Below are positions 51,689-60,130 of a stretch of DNA of 64,000 nt, piece after piece. A program made the position numbers and the translations under genes. Positions within the stretch are counted from its first letter, which is position 1, and each line of letters starts with the position of its first letter. Under the pieces are notes generated by a model. The model was not told the DNA's origin. It saw only the letters and a list, made by a program, of their open reading frames with translations, and did no database searches. This DNA comes from Streptomyces sp. ASQP_92 (GTDB lineage Bacteria; Actinomycetota; Actinomycetes; Streptomycetales; Streptomycetaceae). The stretch lies in assembly GCF_025399895.1 (NCBI RefSeq), contig NZ_JAODUA010000005.1, positions 186,001-250,000 on the forward strand. Direction: 5' to 3'.

Positions 51689-51805
51689 CTGAGACACCGC
51701 TCAGGGCAGGAAAAAGGCCCTGATCGTGGTGGGGGACATGGCTCGGAGGCAGAGGTCACACCGGCGCGCGCGACACGGAAGGGAGTGCGCGAAACGGTGT
51801 CTCAG
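51689..51805 (-). promoter_or_regulatory. Leader RNA structure of the ABC-F gene
   Basis: Two nested elements. CTGAGACACCG (51689-51699) and CGGTGTCTCAG (51795-51805) are perfect 11-bp complements that can close a roughly 95-base loop around the leader peptide. TCAGGGC/GCCCTGA (51701-51707, 51717-51723) is a local hairpin at the leader peptide's end. A stalled ribosome on the leader would disturb the local hairpin. Attenuation is an inference from this layout. The remaining gap to the SsgA-like gene (51806-52014) holds nothing else recognisable. Confidence 0.5.
51701..51739 (-). CDS. Putative 12-residue leader peptide (MSPTTIRAFFLP) upstream of ABC-F gene
   Basis: A minus-strand ATG at 51739 opens a 13-codon frame MSPTTIRAFFLP ending at TGA 51701-51703. 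It lies just upstream of the ABC-F gene, in the leader where ribosome-mediated attenuation would be expected. Its last codons fall in a perfect 7-bp hairpin (51701-51707 with 51717-51723, 9-base loop). The GTG of the alternative ABC-F start follows the leader stop by 3 bases. The ribosome binding site is weak (CCGAGCC). Translation is a prediction, but this arrangement is typical of drug-inducible ABC-F and methyltransferase genes. Confidence 0.5.
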   Translation of the reverse strand: MSPTTIRAFFLP

Positions 51806-52014
51806 GGGCCTCAGACGAGCAACGTCCTACTCCGTTCGACGACAACAGGGCCAGTCACGAACGTACGCGGGTGCGCCGTGCCCCGCAAACCATTTACGGG
51901 CGGTGCGCGGGGACGGGCGCGGTGCGGCGGGGGCGCGGTGGACGCGGGCGCCGGGCACCGCCGCGACCGGGCAGGAGCGGAGGCGGTGCGGGAGGCGTCC
52001 GCCTCCGGGGTTCC

Positions 52015-52431
52015 TCAGCAGGCGTCGCGCAGCAGCGCGGTGAGGTCGCCGTCCAGGTCGAGGTGTTGGTACTCGCGGCCGGGCGGCACCACGAGCCGGG
52101 TGCGTTCGAGGAAGCGGCGCACTTCGGAGGTGCGGATGTGGACCATGGCGACGCCTTCGCGGGCGTGGAATTCGAGCACCGTGCGGTCGTAGCCGTACGG
52201 CCGTACCCGGACGTCGCCCATGCCGGCCGACGCCTCGATGCCCGCTTCGAGCAGCTCGCGGGCGAACTCCCAGGAGACCTCGGCGCCTTCGAGGGTGGCC
52301 GGTGCGGGGAACGCCATGTGGACGGCGAAGGGGTCATCGGGGTCGTAGCGCAGCGTCGCGGGCACGGTTTCCATGCGGGGCGCGGACGCGATCAGGCGCA
52401 CCTGGACGGGCTGCTCGATGACGGTGGACAA
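52015..52431 (-). CDS. SsgA-like sporulation/cell-division protein (SALP family)
   Basis: A 138-residue SsgA-like protein: VPATLRYDPDDPFAVHMAFPAPATLEGAEVSWEFARELL near 23-61, GDVRVRPYGYDRTVLEFHAREG and FLERTRLVVPPGREYQHLDLDGDLTALL at the end. SALPs control septum siting and wall remodelling during sporulation in Streptomyces. The sequence and neighbourhood (ABC-F, then beta-oxidation genes) resemble the S. coelicolor ssgD region as I recall it, but I leave the symbol blank. The start is TTG 52431 with GGGAG upstream. A CRP-type site (52516-52529) lies about 85 bases upstream. Confidence 0.9.
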   Translation of the reverse strand: MSTVIEQPVQVRLIASAPRMETVPATLRYDPDDPFAVHMAFPAPATLEGAEVSWEFARELLEAGIEASAGMGDVRVRPYGYDRTVLEFHAREGVAMVHIRTSEVRRFLERTRLVVPPGREYQHLDLDGDLTALLRDAC

Positions 52432-52515
52432 AGCCCTGCTCCCTCAACCTCGGGGGTTCTCTCCTGCCGTCCGGAAAGACGTCGAAACTCGGCGTTCCGT
52501 GCACCGCGGGCTCAC

Positions 52516-52529
52516 GTGACCTGCGTCAC
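52516..52529. promoter_or_regulatory. CRP-like site GTGACCTGCGTCAC upstream of the SsgA-like gene
   Basis: The sequence fits GTGA-N6-TCAC, the Streptomyces/actinobacterial Crp consensus, with perfect half-sites. It lies 85 bases upstream of the SsgA-like start on its promoter side, in the 344-bp gap 52432-52775 that otherwise contains no recognisable gene. Confidence 0.5.
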
Positions 52530-52775
52530 GGCTGAACGCCGGGACATGGCGCACGGGTCCGGATTGCTCGTAATACGGCTGCTTCCCCCTCCCGCGCGGA
52601 CCACACCACATCACCCCCGTAACTTCCCACTCACTTCTTTCGGTCCTTTGAGGACGTCGTCGCGCGCGTCGCCCTGCCGGGGCGCACCATCCGTACGCCC
52701 AACGGCTCGGCGGCCCGGGGCCGGTGGCGTACGCACCCTGGACGGGTGGGGTGGGCTGGGCTAGCTTCCGACGCC

Positions 52776-53861
52776 ATGAGGTCCATGGGGAAGACGAGAC
52801 GCATGCTGTCGGTGGGGCTGGGCGGGATGGCCCTGGTGACCGCGCTGGCGGTGCCGGCCCAGGCGCACCAGCCCGAGCGTGATCACGGGAGCGTGGCGTG
52901 GGAGGTGAAGGACAGCGGGAGCGATGCCCGCTTCCGGGGGCTGGCGGCGGTCAGCCGGTCGACGGCGTGGGTGGCCGGCACGAAGGGAACGGTCCTGCGG
53001 ACCTCGGACGGCGGCCGTACCTGGAAGAACGTGTCGCCGCCCGGCGCGGGCGCGCTGGAGTTCCGGGACGTCGAGGCCTTCGACGGGCGGCGCGCGGTGG
53101 TCCTCGCGATCGGCGAGGGCGAGGCGTCCCGGGTCTATCGCACCGAGGACGGCGGAGCGAGCTGGAGCGAGTCGTTCCGCAACACCGACCCGAAGGCGTT
53201 CTACGACTGCCTGGCCTTCTTCGACCCGCGCCACGGCCTGGCGGTGAGCGACCCCGTCGACGGCAAGTACCGCGTCCTGTCCACCGCGGACGGCGGCCGC
53301 TCCTGGCGGGTCCTGCCGAACGAGGGGATGCCGGCCGCCGAGCCCGGCGAGGCGGGCTTCGCCGCGAGCGGCCAGTGCCTGGTCGCCTCCGGGCCCCGGG
53401 ACGTCTGGCTCGCCACGGGCGGCGGCGCCACCGGCCGCGTCCTGCACTCGTCGGACCGGGGGCTGACCTGGACGGCCGCCGAGTCGACGATCCCCGCCGG
53501 CGACCCGGCCCGCGGGGTGTTCGGCCTCGCCTTCCGCGACCGCACGCACGGCCTCGCGGTCGGCGGCGACTACCGGGCGGACCAGCCCTCACCCCGGGCC
53601 GCGGCCGTCACCGGCGACGGCGGCCGCACCTGGCGCCCCTCGGCGACCCCGGTCGCCGCCTACCGCTCGGGCGTCGCCTGGCTGCCGCACACGCGCTCGG
53701 CCGCTCTCGCGGTCGGGCCGACCGGCACGGACCTGACCCAGGACGGCGGCCGCACCTGGCGCACCGTGGACACGGGCTCCTACGACACGGTCGACTGCGC
53801 GGCGGACGGCGGCTGTTGGGCCGCGGGGGAGCGGGGGCGGGTGGCCCGGCTGGGCCGCTGA
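52776..53861 (+). CDS. Secreted beta-propeller protein (BNR/YCF48-like)
   Basis: A 361-residue protein with a signal peptide (MLSVGLGGMALVTALAVPAQA) and repeated propeller blades. The recurring DGGRTW / DGGASW / DGGRSW / DRGLTW / DGGRTWR motifs (at least six) are sialidase-type Asp-box or YCF48-like blade loops. Motifs such as AWVAGTKGTVLRTSDGGRTW and GLAVGGDYRADQPS are typical of photosystem-assembly-like or glycosidase-like exported propellers. The role here is unknown; no catalytic sialidase FRIP motif is seen. ATG 52776 is used; MLSVG at 52803 is a good alternative. Confidence 0.85.
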   Translation: MRSMGKTRRMLSVGLGGMALVTALAVPAQAHQPERDHGSVAWEVKDSGSDARFRGLAAVSRSTAWVAGTKGTVLRTSDGGRTWKNVSPPGAGALEFRDVEAFDGRRAVVLAIGEGEASRVYRTEDGGASWSESFRNTDPKAFYDCLAFFDPRHGLAVSDPVDGKYRVLSTADGGRSWRVLPNEGMPAAEPGEAGFAASGQCLVASGPRDVWLATGGGATGRVLHSSDRGLTWTAAESTIPAGDPARGVFGLAFRDRTHGLAVGGDYRADQPSPRAAAVTGDGGRTWRPSATPVAAYRSGVAWLPHTRSAALAVGPTGTDLTQDGGRTWRTVDTGSYDTVDCAADGGCWAAGERGRVARLGR

Positions 53862-53883
53862 TCCCCTGCCGGACCCGAGGCGC

Positions 53884-54183
53884 TCAACTGGGCAACTGCT
53901 GCTGATACGGCCGGAGTTGAGGGGCGACCTTGGTCGCCAGGAACTGAGTGATCCGGTACGTGGCGCAGCCGTTGGCGGCGAAGGGGTCGGTCGCGACGAG
54001 CTTCTCGATGGCCGCGCGATCGTCCCCGACGGCCAGGATGACACCGCCGTCCCGGGGCTCCTTGCGTCCGGAGGCGATGAAGACACCCGCCGCGTAGTGG
54101 GTGTCCAGCCAGGCGACGTGCTCGCCGAGCAGGGCGTCGACGCGGTCGAGGGGGACGACGTAGGTCAGTTCGAGTATGAACAT
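53884..54183 (-). CDS. YciI-like family protein
   Basis: A 99-residue protein of the ferredoxin-like YciI family: MFILELTYVVPLDRVDALLGEHVAWLDTHYAAGVFIASGRKEP at 1-43, with the conserved His in the HVAWLD segment and the Asp in ATDPFAANGCATYRITQF. Family members have been tied to small-molecule dehalogenation or lyase-type chemistry, but substrates are mostly unknown. It converges with the propeller gene and is divergent from endonuclease V. ATG 54183 is a clear start. Confidence 0.85.
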   Translation of the reverse strand: MFILELTYVVPLDRVDALLGEHVAWLDTHYAAGVFIASGRKEPRDGGVILAVGDDRAAIEKLVATDPFAANGCATYRITQFLATKVAPQLRPYQQQLPS

Positions 54184-54298
54184 GATCGTGAGGCTACTCG
54201 GGCCGCCGGAGCTCTTCGGGGGTGGGCCCACCCCGTGACCGCCGGGGCCTCGCCGGTCACGGTGGGGCCCGCTCGGGCGGAGCCCTACGCTGGGCGCC

Positions 54299-55009
54299 AT
54301 GGAGATCATCACGGGGATTCCGGACGGCTGGCCCGGCGACGAGGCGGCCGCGCTCGCCGTCCAGGACGAGTTGCGGGGCGCGGTCGTGCTGGACGAGCCC
54401 GGGCCGCCGCCCGGCACCGGGCTCGTCACGGGCGTCGACGTGGCCTACGACGACGAGCGGGACCTGGTCGTCGCGGCCGCCGTCGTGCTCGACGCGGCCA
54501 CCCTGGAGGTGGTCGAGGAGGCCACCGCCGTGGGGCGGGTGGCCTTCCCCTATGTCCCCGGCTTGCTCGCGTTCCGCGAGATCCCCACCGTGCTCGCCGC
54601 CCTGGAACGGCTCGACTCCGGTCCGGGGATGGTCATTTGCGACGGGTACGGCCTCGCGCACCCGCGCCGCTTCGGCCTGGCCAGCCACCTCGGCGTGCTC
54701 ACCGGGCTGCCGGTCATGGGTGTCGCCAAGAACCCGTTCACCTTCACCTACGAGCAGCCCGGACCCCACCGCGGTGACAGCTCGCCGCTGCTCGCCGACG
54801 ACGGCGCCGAGGTCGGCCGCGCCCTGCGCACGCAGGACGCGACCAAGCCCGTCTTCGTCTCGGTCGGCCACCGGGTGGGCCTCGAAGGGGCCTGCGCCCA
54901 CACCCTGGCCCTCGCCCGGCGCTACCGGCTCCCCGAGTCCACCCGGCACGCCGACGCGCTGTGCCGGCGAGCGCTCAAGGAGGTCCAACAGGCCGCCACC
55001 CGGGCGTAG
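54299..55009 (+). CDS. nfi: Endonuclease V (deoxyinosine 3'-endonuclease)
   Basis: A 236-residue endonuclease V that cuts near deoxyinosine in DNA. Conserved features: GVDVAYDDERDLVVAAAVVL with the first catalytic aspartate (Asp47), the YVPGLLAFREIPTVLAALERL block with the active-site Glu, VICDGYGLAHPRRFGLASHLGVLTGLPVMGVAKN (second aspartate) and the C-terminal substrate-facing HRVGLEGA. Length is within the family. ATG is preceded by a TGGGCGCC stretch with no strong ribosome binding site, but no better start exists. Confidence 0.94.
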   Translation: MEIITGIPDGWPGDEAAALAVQDELRGAVVLDEPGPPPGTGLVTGVDVAYDDERDLVVAAAVVLDAATLEVVEEATAVGRVAFPYVPGLLAFREIPTVLAALERLDSGPGMVICDGYGLAHPRRFGLASHLGVLTGLPVMGVAKNPFTFTYEQPGPHRGDSSPLLADDGAEVGRALRTQDATKPVFVSVGHRVGLEGACAHTLALARRYRLPESTRHADALCRRALKEVQQAATRA

Positions 55010-55093
55010 TCGGGGCTGTGCGACGCGGGTGGGGCCGGGGGAGGGGACCGCGACGCGGACGGGATCGTCGGGCGTCGACCGCGACGCGGACGA

Positions 55094-56275
55094 TCAGCGC
55101 GTGTCGACCACCCGGAAGCGCATCCCCGCGGTCCGCAACCGCTCGGTGAGGGCCGAGCCCATCGCGGTCGCGGGTGTCAACTGGCCCGACAGCTTGGGGA
55201 GTTCGTCGAAGGCGAGGCTGAGCGCGCCCTCGGCGAGGATCTTCGCCGTCTCGTCGTAGCCCGGGTCGCCGCCGGAGACCTCGGTGAAGACCCGGCGCCC
55301 ACCGCCTTCGCCGACGAAGCGGACGGTGAACCAGCTGCGCCGGCGCCGCGCCTCGTCCGGGCCCAGGCCCGCCTCGTAACGACTCATCAACCAGTCGCGC
55401 GCGGGCGGGAGTTGGGTGACGGCGGCGACGGTGCCGAGCGCCGCGACCCCGCCGATCGCCACCGGAAGGTGCTTGACCGCGGCGAAGTGCCGGTAGCGGA
55501 AGTCCGGCCCGTAGCGTTCGTCGGCCGCCGCCGAGCGGGCGATGACCTGGGGGTCGATGGTGGGCATGGGCAGCGCCCAGGTGCCGGTCTCCTTGCTGAA
55601 GCGCGGGGCGCCGAGCGGGGCGCGGGCCCGCCGGCCCACCAGGCGCGGCTCGTGCAGCCGGCGCTCGCGGGCGGCCCGCGCGGTCTGCGCGCCACGGCCC
55701 AGCGCGGTCAGCGCCGAGGCCAGCGTGCCGCCGGAGAACATCGCGTTCGTCCGCACGAACCCGTCGATCCGCAGCGGCACTCCGGCCGGGAGCTGTCGCA
55801 CGGTGAACTGGACCCCGAGGTCGTGCGGCACCGAGTCGAAACCGCAGGCGTGCACCAGACGGGCTCCGCGCTCGCGGGCCCGCGCGTCATGGCGTACGTA
55901 CATGGTGTCGACGAACTCCGGCTCCCCGGTCAGGTCGAGGTAGTCGGTGCCCGCCTCGGCACACGCCTCCACCAGGCCCTCGCCGTACCAGACATAGGGG
56001 CCGACGGTGGTGGCCACCACGCGCGCCGACTCGGCGAGCGAGCGCAGCGACGCGGGGTCCGTGGAGTCGGCGGTGACCAGCGGGATCGTGGCGCACGCCG
56101 GGTCGAGTTCGGCGAGCCGCTCGCGCAGCCGCTCCAGCTTCGTGCGGTTGCGCCCGGCGATCGCCCACCGGCAGCCGGCGGGTGCGTGCGTGGCGAGATA
56201 TTGGGCGGTCAGCGCCCCGACGAAGCCCGTCGCGCCGAACAGCACGATGTCGTAGTCGCGCTTCGAGGGTTCCAC
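55094..56275 (-). CDS. Saccharopine-dehydrogenase-like / trans-acting enoyl reductase family protein
   Basis: A 393-residue protein with an N-terminal Rossmann fold: YDIVLFGATGFVGALTAQYLATHAP at 8-32, RWAIAGRNRTKLERLRERL, TTVGPYVWYGEGLVEACAEAGTDYLDLTGE and CGFDSVPHDLGVQF. This matches the family of mycobacterial trans-acting enoyl reductases and saccharopine-dehydrogenase-like oxidoreductases. GTG 56275 follows GGAGG at about 7 bases, and no ATG is available in frame. The beta-oxidation operon starts divergently 271 bp away, so a lipid-related oxidoreductase role is plausible but unproven. Confidence 0.85.
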   Translation of the reverse strand: MEPSKRDYDIVLFGATGFVGALTAQYLATHAPAGCRWAIAGRNRTKLERLRERLAELDPACATIPLVTADSTDPASLRSLAESARVVATTVGPYVWYGEGLVEACAEAGTDYLDLTGEPEFVDTMYVRHDARARERGARLVHACGFDSVPHDLGVQFTVRQLPAGVPLRIDGFVRTNAMFSGGTLASALTALGRGAQTARAARERRLHEPRLVGRRARAPLGAPRFSKETGTWALPMPTIDPQVIARSAAADERYGPDFRYRHFAAVKHLPVAIGGVAALGTVAAVTQLPPARDWLMSRYEAGLGPDEARRRRSWFTVRFVGEGGGRRVFTEVSGGDPGYDETAKILAEGALSLAFDELPKLSGQLTPATAMGSALTERLRTAGMRFRVVDTR

Positions 56276-56476
56276 CGCATGCCTCCGTATGTCCGCTGCC
56301 TGGTGACGCCGTCGGCCGGGGCCGGGTTGTGAGGCTAGCGTGCGGCCCCGGCGCGGGGCACCCGGGGCGGGGGGCGGAAAGAGCGAGCGGCGGGGAGGCG
56401 GCGGGCAAGCCCGGCGTATCGGGGCAACCGGCGCCCCGGCGCCGGAGCGACATGCTGAGCGGTTGCTCATGGGGGC

Positions 56477-56521
56477 TTGTGCACAGTGGAACGTGTTCTT
56501 AGCATCATTGATGTTACATCA
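56477..56521 (+). promoter_or_regulatory. Promoter and overlapping operator for the beta-oxidation operon
   Basis: TTGTGC (56477-56482) and TAGCAT (56500-56505) are 17 bases apart. Immediately after, at the predicted transcription start, lies TGATGT-T-ACATCA (56509-56521), a perfect 6-1-6 palindrome. A repressor bound there would block the promoter, as TetR or FadR-type proteins do. The region is AT-rich compared with its surroundings. ATG of the first gene is at 56547. Confidence 0.6.
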
Positions 56522-56546
56522 GTTGTGTCACAGTGCTGGGGGCTTG

Positions 56547-57695
56547 ATGGCAGCGACAGGAACCGGCCCGCTCGCCGGGGTGCGCGTGGTCGAGCTGGCG
56601 GGCATCGGACCCGGCCCGTTCGCCGCCATGCTCCTCGCCGACCTCGGCGCCGACGTGGTGCGCGTGGACCGCCCGGGCGGCGCCGGCCTCGCCGTCGACC
56701 CGGCGTACGACCTGACCAACCGCAACAAGCGCTCCGTGATCGTCGACCTCAAGGCGGCCGAAGGCCCCGGCCTCGTGCTCGATCTCGTGGAGCGCGCCGA
56801 CATCCTCATCGAGGGCTACCGGCCCGGCGTCGCCGAACGCCTGGGGGTCGGGCCCGAGGAGTGCTTCGGCCGCAACCCCGGCCTCGTCTACGGCCGGATG
56901 ACCGGCTGGGGCCAGGACGGCCCGCTCGCCCAGCGGGCCGGGCACGACATCGCGTACATCGCCATCACCGGCACCCTCGGCATGATCGGCGGCGCCGACG
57001 GGGGGCCGGTCGTCCCGGCCAACCTCGTCGGCGACTACGCCGGCGGCTCGCTCTACCTCGTCATCGGGGTCCTCGCCGCCCTCCAGCACGTGCGGGGCGG
57101 GGGAGCGGGCCAGGTCGTGGACGCGGCGATCGTCGACGGGAGCGCCCACCTCGCCACGATGATCCACGGCATGATGGCGGCCGGCGGCTGGCAGGACCGG
57201 CGCGAAGCCAACCTCCTCGACGGCGGCTGCCCCTTCTACGGGACGTACGAGACCTCCGACGGCCAGTACATGGCGGTCGGCTCCCTGGAGCAGCAGTTCT
57301 ACGACGAGTTCGTCCGCCTGCTCGGCATCCAGGACCAGGCCCCCGCCCGCAAGGACCTGGCCCGCTGGCCGGAACTGCGCACCACCATCGCCGACCGCTT
57401 CCGCACCAGGACCCGCGAGGAGTGGACGGCCGTCTTCGAGGGCTCGGACGCCTGCGTGGCGCCCGTCCTGTCCCTGAAGGAGGCCCCGCACCACCCCCAT
57501 CTCGCGGCGCGCGCCACCTTCACCGGGCACGGAGGCATCACCCAGCCCGCGCCCGCCCCCCGCTTCTCCGCCACCCCCGGATCCATCCGGCGGCCCCCCG
57601 CCCTGCCCGGCGCCGACACGGCGGAGGTGGCCCGCGACTGGGACCTGCCGGGTCTCTGTCCGGGCGACGCGTCAACTCCCGTACAGGAGGCTTGA
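56547..57695 (+). CDS. CoA-transferase family III / alpha-methylacyl-CoA racemase
   Basis: A 382-residue protein: GPLAGVRVVELAGIGPGPFAAMLLADLGADVVRVDRPGG at 7-45, the catalytic-type Asp in NLVGDYAGGSLYLVIGVLAAL and the MCR-type block AGHDIAYIAITG. This matches alpha-methylacyl-CoA racemase (Amacr/MCR), which epimerises methyl-branched acyl-CoAs before beta-oxidation, rather than formyl-CoA transferase. First gene of the operon 56547-62305. ATG 56547 is used; no stronger ribosome binding site was seen elsewhere. Confidence 0.9.
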   Translation: MAATGTGPLAGVRVVELAGIGPGPFAAMLLADLGADVVRVDRPGGAGLAVDPAYDLTNRNKRSVIVDLKAAEGPGLVLDLVERADILIEGYRPGVAERLGVGPEECFGRNPGLVYGRMTGWGQDGPLAQRAGHDIAYIAITGTLGMIGGADGGPVVPANLVGDYAGGSLYLVIGVLAALQHVRGGGAGQVVDAAIVDGSAHLATMIHGMMAAGGWQDRREANLLDGGCPFYGTYETSDGQYMAVGSLEQQFYDEFVRLLGIQDQAPARKDLARWPELRTTIADRFRTRTREEWTAVFEGSDACVAPVLSLKEAPHHPHLAARATFTGHGGITQPAPAPRFSATPGSIRRPPALPGADTAEVARDWDLPGLCPGDASTPVQEA

Positions 57696-57696
57696 G

Positions 57697-58839
57697 TTGA
57701 AACGGCAGATCTTCAGTGCCGAGCACGAGGCGTTCCGCGACACCGTCCGCACCTTCCTCGCCAAGGAGGTTCTGCCGCACTACGAGCAGTGGGAGAAGGA
57801 CGGCATCGTCTCGCGGCAGGCGTGGCTGGCCGCCGGGAAGCAGGGGCTGCTCGGCCTCGCCGTACCCGAGGAGTACGGAGGCGGCGGCCAGAGCGACTTC
57901 CGCTACAGCGCCGTCCTCGCCGAGGAGTTCACCCGCGCCGGGGCGGCCGGGCTCGCGCTCGGCCTGCACAACGACATCGTCGGGCCCTATCTGACCGGGC
58001 TCGCCACCGAGGAGCAGAAGCGGCGCTGGCTGCCCGGCTTCTGCGACGGCTCGCTGATCACCGCCATCGCGATGACCGAACCGGGCGCCGGATCCGACCT
58101 CCAGGGCATCCGCACCACCGCCGAGGACCGGGGCGACCACTGGCTGCTCAACGGCTCCAAGACGTTCATCAGCAACGGCATCCTCGCGGACCTGGTCGTC
58201 GTCGTCGCCAGGACCACCCCCGAGGGCGGCGCCAAGGGGCTGTCGCTGCTCGTCGTCGAGCGCGGCGCGGAAGGCTTCGAACGCGGTCGCAACCTCGACA
58301 AGATCGGTCAGAAGTCGCAGGACACCGCCGAGTTGTTCTTCCATGACGTACGCGTCCCCAAGGACCATCTCCTCGGCGAGCTCAACGGCGCCTTCGTCCA
58401 TCTGATGACCAACCTGGCCCAGGAGCGGATGGGCATCGCGGTCGCCGGGATCGCCGCCGCCGAACACCTTCTGGAGATCACCACGAGTTACGTCAAGGAG
58501 CGCGAGGCGTTCGGCCGGCCGCTCTCCAAGCTCCAGCACATCCGGTTCGAGATCGCCGAGATGGCCACCGAGTGCGCCGTCACCCGCACCTTCATCGACC
58601 GTTGCATCGTCGACCACTCGGGCGGCGAACTCGACGCCGTGCACGCCTCCATGGCCAAGTGGTGGGCGACCGAACTGCAAAAACGCGTCGCCGACCGCTG
58701 TCTCCAACTGCACGGCGGATACGGCTACATGACCGAGTGCCGGGTGGCCAAGGCCTTCACGGACGGCCGAATCCAGACGATCTACGGCGGCACGACCGAG
58801 ATCATGAAGGAAATCATCGGCCGTTCCCTGCTCGGCTGA
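57697..58839 (+). CDS. Acyl-CoA dehydrogenase
   Basis: A 380-residue acyl-CoA dehydrogenase that forms the trans-2-enoyl-CoA with FAD. Conserved features: YGGGGQSDFRYSAVLAEEFTRAG near 65, AMTEPGAGSDLQGIRTTAEDRGDHWLLNGSKTFISNG near 125-160, and the C-terminal LQLHGGYGYMTECRVAKAFTD with the TIYGGTTEIMKEIIGRSLLG tail containing the catalytic-type Glu. TTG 57697 starts 6 bases after AGGAGG and overlaps the previous TGA region, so translation is coupled. Second gene of the beta-oxidation operon. Confidence 0.94.
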   Translation: MKRQIFSAEHEAFRDTVRTFLAKEVLPHYEQWEKDGIVSRQAWLAAGKQGLLGLAVPEEYGGGGQSDFRYSAVLAEEFTRAGAAGLALGLHNDIVGPYLTGLATEEQKRRWLPGFCDGSLITAIAMTEPGAGSDLQGIRTTAEDRGDHWLLNGSKTFISNGILADLVVVVARTTPEGGAKGLSLLVVERGAEGFERGRNLDKIGQKSQDTAELFFHDVRVPKDHLLGELNGAFVHLMTNLAQERMGIAVAGIAAAEHLLEITTSYVKEREAFGRPLSKLQHIRFEIAEMATECAVTRTFIDRCIVDHSGGELDAVHASMAKWWATELQKRVADRCLQLHGGYGYMTECRVAKAFTDGRIQTIYGGTTEIMKEIIGRSLLG

Positions 58840-58876
58840 CCCCGCTCACCCACACCCTCATGCGAAAGGCACGACG

Positions 58877-60091
<1,215 letters not shown>

Positions 60092-60130
60092 CCGTCCCGT
60101 CCCGGCACCCCTCATACGGAGATTTCAGCA

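Noticed and set aside
51643..51697. GTG 51697 as the ABC-F start
   Set aside because: It adds MSQNPRCPLFLPRNRETR, unlike ABC-F N-termini. ATG 51643 has a good ribosome binding site and the family-like start MSAFPPHISSAALSF. The GTG may still matter for leader coupling.
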